Source: an uncultured Pseudomonadales bacterium (GTDB taxonomy: Bacteria > Pseudomonadota > Gammaproteobacteria > Pseudomonadales > Azotimanducaceae). Taken from it: 64,000 nt of DNA. The notes under the pieces were generated by a model. That model was not told the origin of the DNA, ran no database searches, and saw only the letters and a list, made by a program, of their open reading frames with translations. Of this stretch, positions 58,127 through 64,000 are shown piece by piece. The translations under genes were made by a program, and so were the position numbers. The stretch spans positions 3,100,001-3,164,000 of the forward strand of contig OY282455.1 in the NCBI GenBank assembly GCA_958296195.1, in the 5' to 3' direction. How positions within the stretch are numbered: position 1 is the stretch's first letter; every line of letters begins with the position of its first letter.

Positions 58127-59941
58127 CTAGCCGTCCGCCTTGCCTTCGCCTTGGGCGCCCTCGTCTTTGGCGCGGGCGGCGGCCAATTCCTCGGAAGGCA
58201 CGTTTTGGGGAATGAAGTCCTGCTCCGCGCCCGGCACCCCGTAGTCGTAGGCCCAGCGGTACACCGAGGGCAGCTCGTCAAAGTTGCCGTGCCTGGGGGG
58301 CGTGTGCGGCGTCTGCCACTCCAGAGTGGTGGCGTTCCAAGGGTTGGGGCCGGCTTCCTTGCCCTTGGTCAGGCTGCGCACTATGTTGTACAGGAACACC
58401 ATCTGAGCGATGGCCACGAAGATGGCGGCGATGGAGATGGCCTCGTTCAAGGTGTGCGCGGACTGCGACATAAACGCGGTGTCCGTGCCGTAGGCGTAGT
58501 AGCGCCGCGGCATCCCTTCAAAGCCCAAGTAGTGCATGGGGTAGTAGATGGCGTAGGTGCCCAGGAAGGTCATCCAGAAATGCACCTTGCCCAAGGTGTC
58601 GTCCAGCATCTTGCCGGTGATTTTCGGATACCAGTGGTAGATGGCGCCGAACACCACCAGCACCGGGGAGACCGCCATCACCATATGGAAGTGGGCGACC
58701 ACGAAATAGGTGTCCGACAGGGGCAAATCCACCGTCACGTTGCCAAGGAACAGCCCGGTGAGACCACCGTTGATGAAGGTGAAGATGAAGCCGATGGCGA
58801 ACAGCATGGGCACCGTCAGCTGGATGTTGCCCCGCCACAGGGTCAGCACCCAGTTATAGACCTTGATGGCCGTGGGCACCGCGATGATGAGGGTGGTGGT
58901 GGCGAAGAAGAAGCCGAAGTAAGGGTTCATGCCGCTGACGTACATGTGGTGCGCCCAAACGACGAAGCTGAGCGCCCCGATGGCGACGATGGCCCAGACC
59001 ATCATGCGGTAGCCGAAGATGTTCTTGCGGGCGTGGGTGGAGAGCACGTCGGAGACGATGCCGAAGGCCGGCAAGGCGACGATGTACACCTCGGGGTGGC
59101 CGAAGAACCAGAACAGGTGCTGGAAGAGAATGGGGCTGCCGCCGTCATAGGCGGTCTGCTGCCCTTCCGCAATCATGGCCGGCATGAAGAAGCTGGTGCC
59201 GATCAAGCTGTCCAGAATCATCATGATGCAGCTAACGAACAGCGCCGGGAAAGCCAGCAGGGCCAACACCGTGGCCATGAAGATGCCCCAAACCGTCAGC
59301 GGCAGGCGCATCAGCGTCATGCCCCGGGTGCGCGCCTGCAGCACGGTGACCACATAGTTGAGGCCGCCCATGGTGAAGCCGACGATGAACACGCACAGCG
59401 AGATCAGCATCAGGATGATGCCGGCCCCGGTGCCGGGGGTGCCGCCAACCACCGCCTGGGGTGGATAGAGCGTCCAACCGGCGCCGGTGGGGCCGCCGGG
59501 CACGAAGAAGCTGGCCACCAAGATGAGCACTGCGGCCAGATAAACCCAATAGCTGACCATGTTGACGTAGGGGAACACCATGTCCCGGGCGCCGCACATC
59601 AGCGGGATCAGGTAGTTGCCGAAGCCGCCTAGGAACAGCGCCGTCAGCAGGTAGATGACCATGATCATGCCGTGCATGGTCACGAACTGCAGGTAGTTGG
59701 CGGGTTGGATCAGGGAGAAGGCGTCCGGCCAGCCCAGCTGCAGGCGCATGAGGATGGACAGCGCCAAGGCCACCAAGCCGATGGCGATGGCGGTGATGCC
59801 GTACTGCACGGCAATAACTTTGGCGTCTTGGCTCCAGATGTATTTGCCGATGAAGGTCTTGGGATGGTAAAGCTCCGGGTCCTCGATCTCAAACGGACCT
59901 AGGTCCGCATCGGTGACGGCGTCATGTGCGACTTGGGCCAT
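58127..59941 (-). CDS. coxA: Cytochrome c oxidase subunit I
   Basis: Heme-copper oxidase catalytic subunit of about 604 residues with twelve helices. The low-spin heme His region (VTMHGMIMV), CuB ligands (WFFGHPEVYIVALP with the His-Tyr crosslink pair, then WAHHMYVSGMN) and the high-spin/low-spin heme His pair in VVAHFHMVMAV are present. The extended hydrophilic C-terminal tail is proteobacterial. ATG 59941 with GAGG upstream lies one base after the coxB stop. O2 reduction occurs in the inner membrane with proton pumping. Confidence 0.96.
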   Translation of the reverse strand: MAQVAHDAVTDADLGPFEIEDPELYHPKTFIGKYIWSQDAKVIAVQYGITAIAIGLVALALSILMRLQLGWPDAFSLIQPANYLQFVTMHGMIMVIYLLTALFLGGFGNYLIPLMCGARDMVFPYVNMVSYWVYLAAVLILVASFFVPGGPTGAGWTLYPPQAVVGGTPGTGAGIILMLISLCVFIVGFTMGGLNYVVTVLQARTRGMTLMRLPLTVWGIFMATVLALLAFPALFVSCIMMILDSLIGTSFFMPAMIAEGQQTAYDGGSPILFQHLFWFFGHPEVYIVALPAFGIVSDVLSTHARKNIFGYRMMVWAIVAIGALSFVVWAHHMYVSGMNPYFGFFFATTTLIIAVPTAIKVYNWVLTLWRGNIQLTVPMLFAIGFIFTFINGGLTGLFLGNVTVDLPLSDTYFVVAHFHMVMAVSPVLVVFGAIYHWYPKITGKMLDDTLGKVHFWMTFLGTYAIYYPMHYLGFEGMPRRYYAYGTDTAFMSQSAHTLNEAISIAAIFVAIAQMVFLYNIVRSLTKGKEAGPNPWNATTLEWQTPHTPPRHGNFDELPSVYRWAYDYGVPGAEQDFIPQNVPSEELAAARAKDEGAQGEGKADG

Positions 59942-59942
59942 G

Positions 59943-61364
59943 CTATTCCTCCGCTGCCAAATGGATTGCGCCAACCGCCGCCAACTGATCGCCAGCGCCG
60001 GGCGGAGCGCCATTCAAGGTGTTGATGTAGGCGATGACGTCGTTGACGGCGTCGTCGTCCTTGAGTATTCGGGCCATCTGCGCCATTTGCCAACCGTAGA
60101 GGTCGTCCTTGTGCTTGCCGCGGATGTCGGCCTTGAAGTTCTCCAGTTGGCGGGCCAAGTACCAGTCCGTCATGCCGGCCATGCGCGGTGCGTTCATGGC
60201 CTTGATGCCTTGGCCCCGCTCCCCGTGGCAGGCCCCGCAGGTGATCCAGAGGTCCTTGCCGCGCTCCGCGTTGCCGGTGATGGTGGCCTCGGCCGGGGCG
60301 TCGGGGAACGTCTGGATGTAGGCGATGACGTTCTCAACCGCTTGGTCGGTGGCCAAGGTGGCCATCATGGGGGCCATTTGCCGGCCGTAGATGTCCTCTG
60401 GATGGGCGCCGCGGGCACCGGACTTGTAGTAGTTCAACTGGCGGCGCAGGTACCAGTCCTCCTGGCCGGCTATCTTGGGCGCGTTCAGCAACTGCAGGCC
60501 GGCGCCCTGCGGCCCGTGGCAGGCCACGCAGATGGCGTATTGCCCTTGGCCGACCACCGGGTCCCCCGGCAAGCGGGCGGCCACTTCGGCGTAAGTGGGC
60601 AGGCTGGAGTACCAAGCGTCGTAGTCCGCCGGCTCATCAACGATGACCAGGCCGCGCATGGCGAAGTGGCCGATGCCGCAGAGCTCTTCGCACAGCACCT
60701 CGAATTCGCCGGCCTTGGTTGGGGTGAGCCACAGATAGGAGACCAGGCCAGGCACCAAGTCCATCTTCACGCGGAACTGGGTGACGGTGAAGTTGTGCAG
60801 CACGTCCTTGGAGCGCAGGTTGACCTTCACCGGCTGATCCTTCAGCAAATGCACCTTGTTGCTCTCCACCAAGCGGTCATCCTGGCCGTTGGGGTCGTCC
60901 GGGTCCATGCCGAAGGGGTTGTCGTCCGTCAGGAAGCGGGCATCGACGTTGCCGAACTTGCCGTCATCCCCCGGCAGGCGATAGCTCCAATGCCACTGCT
61001 GGCCGATGGCCTCGACCTCCACTGCGTCATCCGGGGGCGTTACGAAGTCCGCCCAGACGATCAAGCCGGGGGCCAGCATGGCGGCGACGCCCACCGCGGT
61101 AACGGCGGTGAGCCAGAACTCCAGCTTGGTGTTCTCCGGCTGGTATTCGGCGCGTCTGTTCTTCTGGTAGCGGAACTTGTAAACGCAGTACGCCATGAAC
61201 AGGTTGACGGCGACGAAGACGATGCCCGTCACCCAAAAGGTGATGCTGATGGTGGTGTCGATGGTGCCCCAGTTGGACGCCAAATCCGTCAAGTACCAAG
61301 GGCTCAGGATGTGAAAGGCGACCGAGCCGACGACCAGCACAACCAACGCGATAGCAAATACCAT
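59943..61364 (-). CDS. coxB: Cytochrome c oxidase subunit II fused to two cytochrome c domains
   Basis: The protein of about 473 residues has two N-terminal helices and a CuA cupredoxin domain with ligands His190, Cys225, Cys229, His233 and Met236 (CEELCGIGHFAM). Two tandem class I cytochrome c domains follow, with CVACH at 279-283 and CGACH at 376-380 and candidate axial Met in YGRQM and YGWQM. A single fused heme is common in caa3 oxidases; two hemes are rarer. I chose ATG 61364; a TTG three codons upstream also exists. It is the oxidase electron entry. Confidence 0.95.
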   Translation of the reverse strand: MVFAIALVVLVVGSVAFHILSPWYLTDLASNWGTIDTTISITFWVTGIVFVAVNLFMAYCVYKFRYQKNRRAEYQPENTKLEFWLTAVTAVGVAAMLAPGLIVWADFVTPPDDAVEVEAIGQQWHWSYRLPGDDGKFGNVDARFLTDDNPFGMDPDDPNGQDDRLVESNKVHLLKDQPVKVNLRSKDVLHNFTVTQFRVKMDLVPGLVSYLWLTPTKAGEFEVLCEELCGIGHFAMRGLVIVDEPADYDAWYSSLPTYAEVAARLPGDPVVGQGQYAICVACHGPQGAGLQLLNAPKIAGQEDWYLRRQLNYYKSGARGAHPEDIYGRQMAPMMATLATDQAVENVIAYIQTFPDAPAEATITGNAERGKDLWITCGACHGERGQGIKAMNAPRMAGMTDWYLARQLENFKADIRGKHKDDLYGWQMAQMARILKDDDAVNDVIAYINTLNGAPPGAGDQLAAVGAIHLAAEE

Positions 61365-61389
61365 GGATGCCAATTCCCCTTATGGCTTG

Positions 61390-62046
61390 TCAAAGCCCTG
61401 CCAATGTTGCCAAACCCCGCTGCGGTGCGCGACCGCGGGGAAACTGAACAAACGCGCCGGATTTTAGCCCAACGCCCGCCCTTGCGCCGACCGGAGGCGG
61501 TGCCTCGCCGGTTGCTTGCCGCAATGCCAGCTCAACGGCCTGCTGCATCAGCACGATGTTCTCCGCCTCCGCTCCCCTAAGGATACTCCGCACCCGACCG
61601 GCGGCGTCAAGGACGAAAGCCGCCGGCAGGGCGGCCACCCCGTAGCGTCGAGCCGTGGCGCCGCCGACGTCCAAGGCGATAGGATAACCGACGGCAACCT
61701 GTTCAAGAAAGCGCAGCGCATCGCGGCGGCTAGTATCCAGATTTAAGGCCAGAACTTCAAACTTTTCCCGCGGCCATTTTGTGCGCAGTCCCTCTAATTC
61801 GGGCATGGTGCGGCGGCAAGGCGCACACCAGCTGGACCAAAAGTCCAGATAGACCACCTTGCCTTGATAGTCCGCCAACCTGACAGGGGCGCCATCGACC
61901 CACACCGACGGGAGCATGAACGTCGGCGCGGCATCCCCGACCTCAACCGCCAAGGCAACCGGGCTGAACCCAGCCCCCACCAAGGCGGACGCAGCCGCGA
62001 ACAGCAGCCGACAGACGCCGCCGAACCGCCGCCGTGAGGCGCGCAT
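61390..62046 (-). CDS. TlpA-like exported thioredoxin-fold protein
   Basis: The protein of about 218 residues has a signal peptide (MRASRRRFGGVCRLLFAAASALV, cleavage near VALAVEV) and a TlpA/ResA-type domain with SSWCAPCRRTMPEL (Cys74, Cys77). The family reduces disulfides in the periplasm, including in cytochrome c maturation and CuA-site assembly. It lies 25 bp upstream of coxB on the same strand, so a role in making the CuA or CXXCH sites of CoxB is a sensible inference. Earlier in-frame ATGs at 62082 and 62127 lack signal-peptide support. Confidence 0.82.
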   Translation of the reverse strand: MRASRRRFGGVCRLLFAAASALVGAGFSPVALAVEVGDAAPTFMLPSVWVDGAPVRLADYQGKVVYLDFWSSWCAPCRRTMPELEGLRTKWPREKFEVLALNLDTSRRDALRFLEQVAVGYPIALDVGGATARRYGVAALPAAFVLDAAGRVRSILRGAEAENIVLMQQAVELALRQATGEAPPPVGARAGVGLKSGAFVQFPRGRAPQRGLATLAGL

Positions 62047-62205
62047 CGCAGTGAAGCCCTCTGGCCGAACCCTCGGCTGCATTAATCGCTCCATACCGAA
62101 CAGCGGCGCATTTTCGCAAATGTCCACGCCGTTGGCGATAGACTGACGCGCATTTGCCCTTCCGGGCTTGTCCAGCGGCGCTGTTCGGGCGGGCCTCGCC
62201 GGCGG

Positions 62206-63516
62206 TTAACGCGGCGGCGCAACCGAGTCCGTTGCCCTGAGTACACTGGCCGCCGGGCCGGAGACCGGCGCCGGAGAATCACCGGAGTCCGCTTCGTCCA
62301 TCGCATTGGCGACGATGACTTGGGAGGTCTGCATGACCACCGGCGTCAGTTCCGTCTGGTCTTGGGCGGGTACGGGGGCGCGCACCCGCATGCGGTGAAG
62401 CGTGTAGCCAGCCAAGGCGACGTTCAGCAGCGCCACGAAGTAGTAAAGGCTGGCCGGTCCAAACAGACTCATCGTTTGCGCACCCAATAACGACCCCAAC
62501 ATGCCGCCAAGGCCGTTGATCAAAATGATGCTGCCACTGGCGGAGAGGATTTGCCGGCTGTCGAGATGGTCGTTGATGAAGGAGATGGACACCGAGTACA
62601 AGGGCTGCACGGCGCCGCCGAGCGCAAACAGCGCCAAGGCCGACGGCCAAACGCCGGGCCGGGCGGCGGCCCAGGGAACCAGCAGGCATAGGGCCGCCGC
62701 GGCGGCGGCCAGCACGAGCACGATAAGCCGCCGATCCCGAAGATCGGACAGCTTGCCGATGGGCAGCAGCACGGCCAAACCGCCGGCCATCAGCATGCCC
62801 ACCAATATGGAGCTGTCGGTGACGGAATGACCGATCGAGCGCCCAAACACCGCGGTCAGCCACAACAGGGCGCCAAAGGTCATCCCCTGCACGAAAACAG
62901 CCGCGGCGCCCAGCGGAGATGTGCGGATAAACCGCTTAAGCTGCAAGCGCTCCGTCACCTCAATGGGCGGCGCGGCGATGGCGCTCAGCAAAACGGGAAT
63001 CATGGCGATGGAGAGAATCACCGAGGCTAGGATGAACGGCTCAAACCCGCCGGGCGACCAGAGGCTCACGGTGAACTGGCCGGCGATGAAGCCAAGCGCA
63101 ACGACGAACATGTAGGCGGCCAGCAGACGGCCTCGGTTGCTGTTGGTGGAAATGGCGTTGAGCCAGCTTTCCGCCACCAGATAGAGGCCCGAAAAGCAGA
63201 AGCCGGTGAGCAGGCGAAACAGAAACCACCAAGCCGGCTCCACATAGATAGAGTGCAGCAGAATCGTCACCGAAGCCACGGACGCCAAGGCCGCAAAGAC
63301 GCGGATGTGCCCCACTTGCCGCACCGACCGAGGCACTAGCCAAGCGCCGAGTAGAAAGCCCATGGAATAGGCGGACATGACCAAGCCGATGGCGTCAAGG
63401 GAAAACTCCTCCATCGTCGCCCGAATGCCCAGCAACGTACCCTGCAGGCCGCCGCAGCAGGCGATCAGGGCCACCCCGAACAACAGGGTTCGAGCAAGCA
63501 TGAAGCGTGTGGTCAT
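62206..63516 (-). CDS. MFS transporter
   Basis: Major-facilitator protein of about 436 residues with twelve predicted helices. The sequence between helices 2 and 3 (GAWLVPRSVRQVGHIRVFAAL) is the A-like motif. The pattern LQGTLLGIRATMEEFSLDAIGLVMSAYSMGFLLGAW resembles the YcaD-type subfamily of uncertain substrate. ATG 63516 has AGGTGA upstream; the open frame before it is not homologous. A polar tail of about 60 residues follows the last helix. It is separated from tlpA by about 160 bp. No substrate can be inferred. Confidence 0.85.
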   Translation of the reverse strand: MTTRFMLARTLLFGVALIACCGGLQGTLLGIRATMEEFSLDAIGLVMSAYSMGFLLGAWLVPRSVRQVGHIRVFAALASVASVTILLHSIYVEPAWWFLFRLLTGFCFSGLYLVAESWLNAISTNSNRGRLLAAYMFVVALGFIAGQFTVSLWSPGGFEPFILASVILSIAMIPVLLSAIAAPPIEVTERLQLKRFIRTSPLGAAAVFVQGMTFGALLWLTAVFGRSIGHSVTDSSILVGMLMAGGLAVLLPIGKLSDLRDRRLIVLVLAAAAAALCLLVPWAAARPGVWPSALALFALGGAVQPLYSVSISFINDHLDSRQILSASGSIILINGLGGMLGSLLGAQTMSLFGPASLYYFVALLNVALAGYTLHRMRVRAPVPAQDQTELTPVVMQTSQVIVANAMDEADSGDSPAPVSGPAASVLRATDSVAPPR

Positions 63517-63809
63517 GAGCGGTTCACCTAGCGGCCATGCGGTTCCCAAACGGCACTCTTTCGCCCATTGCGCCCACCTCCAATCGCTCTGGACTTCCCT
63601 TGCGAAGAAGCGTTCATGAGGAATGCGGCGCAAGCGGACGAACGCCGCCCCGCAGGTCCGCATCGCGTTCGGCGCAGCTTAGGCCGGTTGTGCAGAAAAG
63701 GCGCCGGCCGGGGCGACGCCTGGGGAAACATGGTTTGCACGGCATCGCTCCTGCAACTCCGCCAGAAGAAGGAAGTGTCCAACCACTTTCCCGCGCCGTC
63801 AACAACTAA
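63517..63809. other. Intergenic stretch without recognisable gene
   Basis: About 290 bp upstream of the MFS gene. Short open frames exist on both strands but show no homology or ribosome sites. It presumably contains the MFS promoter. Its right end borders the hairpin array at 63810 and, if that array is a mobile-element omega RNA, would include the insertion boundary. Confidence 0.4.
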
Positions 63810-64000
63810 GGTCGCTCAGCGACCAAGACGGCAAAACCCCAGCCCTGCGCTTGGGGTTCGCACCCTAGCTGCTTGGGTGCGGAGACAGCCTGTGGCCGAG
63901 ACGAGGGGTGCCGAGACTCAGGCGGAGTAGGCGGAAGGGGATGAAAGCAGTGGCGCGGATCTTGCTGCACTCGATCGAATGCCATCGGGCGAGAGCGCAG
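63810..64000 (+). ncRNA. Dense hairpin array, candidate structured RNA (HEARO/omega-RNA-like) cut by window edge
   Basis: At least five consecutive inverted repeats: GGTCGC/GCGACC (63810-63824); AACCCCA/TGGGGTT (63835-63858); CGCACCC/GGGTGCG (63859-63881); GCCTG/CAGGC with inner GGC/GCC (63888-63923); and nested CTGC/GCAG plus CTCG/CGAG (63965-64000). The word GCCGAGAC occurs twice. Nearly the whole stretch can pair, the sign of a functional RNA. The general look (about 200+ nt, GC-rich, serial stems, at the edge of an accessory insertion) recalls the HEARO/omega RNA upstream of iscB genes. Strand and identity are inferred; group II intron, retron or other RNAs remain possible. Confidence 0.5.

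Noticed and set aside
58151-61580. Two long plus-strand frames (about 490 and 555 codons)
   Set aside because: Antisense shadows of coxA and coxB, whose metal-ligand motifs are complete on the minus strand.
63941-64000. ATG after GGAAGGGG opening a 20-codon frame to the window edge
   Set aside because: The segment is part of nested stems of the structured element, and the peptide shows no recognisable family. A gene start here cannot be excluded but is not supported.

Overview
The window is a compact, GC-rich bacterial chromosome segment whose gene families and neighbourhoods are gammaproteobacterial. Supporting blocks are aroC-leuCDB-asd-fimV-truA-trpFBA, folC-dedD-cvpA-purF, sdhCDAB-sucAB-lpd-sucCD, tig-clpP and a phoBR-pstSCAB-phoU block. 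LpxH points to a Gram-negative lipid A maker. A HiPIP beside an aa3-type oxidase with a cytochrome-c-fused subunit II points to aerobic respiration. I cannot name the genus. The mix of housekeeping operons with oxygenase, SDR and luciferase-like islands and a very large secreted LRR protease would suit an uncultivated marine or host-associated lineage, but that is inference.

Layout. 1-159: 5' part of a dienelactone hydrolase-like gene. 357-8627 (+): phosphate regulon phoB-phoR-pstS-pstC-pstA-pstB-phoU. 8669-15249: accessory metabolic genes (two SDRs, a HAD hydrolase, a decayed class-III aminotransferase, a luciferase-like monooxygenase, a ThuA-like protein, a Rieske ferredoxin and a Rieske oxygenase). 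15339-17696 (-): clpP-tig behind a tRNA-Pro/Arg/His cluster with a strong sigma70-type promoter. 17755-21466: murA (active-site Cys replaced by Asp), folD, lpxH and a DUF1289 gene. 21459-35585 (-): purF, cvpA, dedD, folC, then trpA-trpB-trpF-truA-fimV-asd-leuB-leuD-leuC-aroC. 35713-40600: a DUF4892-type exported protein and a 1275-residue secreted metzincin/BACON/LRR protein. 40817-53588 (-): htpG and the TCA block. 53753-56339: histidine phosphatase, class II aldolase, VOC protein and HiPIP. 56352-62046 (-): terminal oxidase genes with two subunit III homologues and a TlpA-like protein. 62206-63516 (-): MFS transporter. 63810-64000: a dense run of hairpins that looks like a structured RNA leaving the window.

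How the genes work together. The first block senses and imports phosphate. The TCA and oxidase blocks form a respiratory chain from 2-oxoglutarate and succinate to O2, with HiPIP a plausible soluble electron carrier. The central block makes Leu, Trp, chorismate, the aspartate-family precursor, folate and purines. The clpP-tig region handles protein quality control. The oxygenase island probably handles an unknown organic substrate.

The items most worth a second look are the structured RNA at the right edge (candidate IscB-type omega/HEARO RNA), the LRR metalloprotease with recently duplicated repeat units and a possible tiny leader ORF, the Cys-to-Asp MurA, the two-subunit-III oxidase next to HiPIP, and the absence of accD and clpX from places where neighbours would normally predict them.
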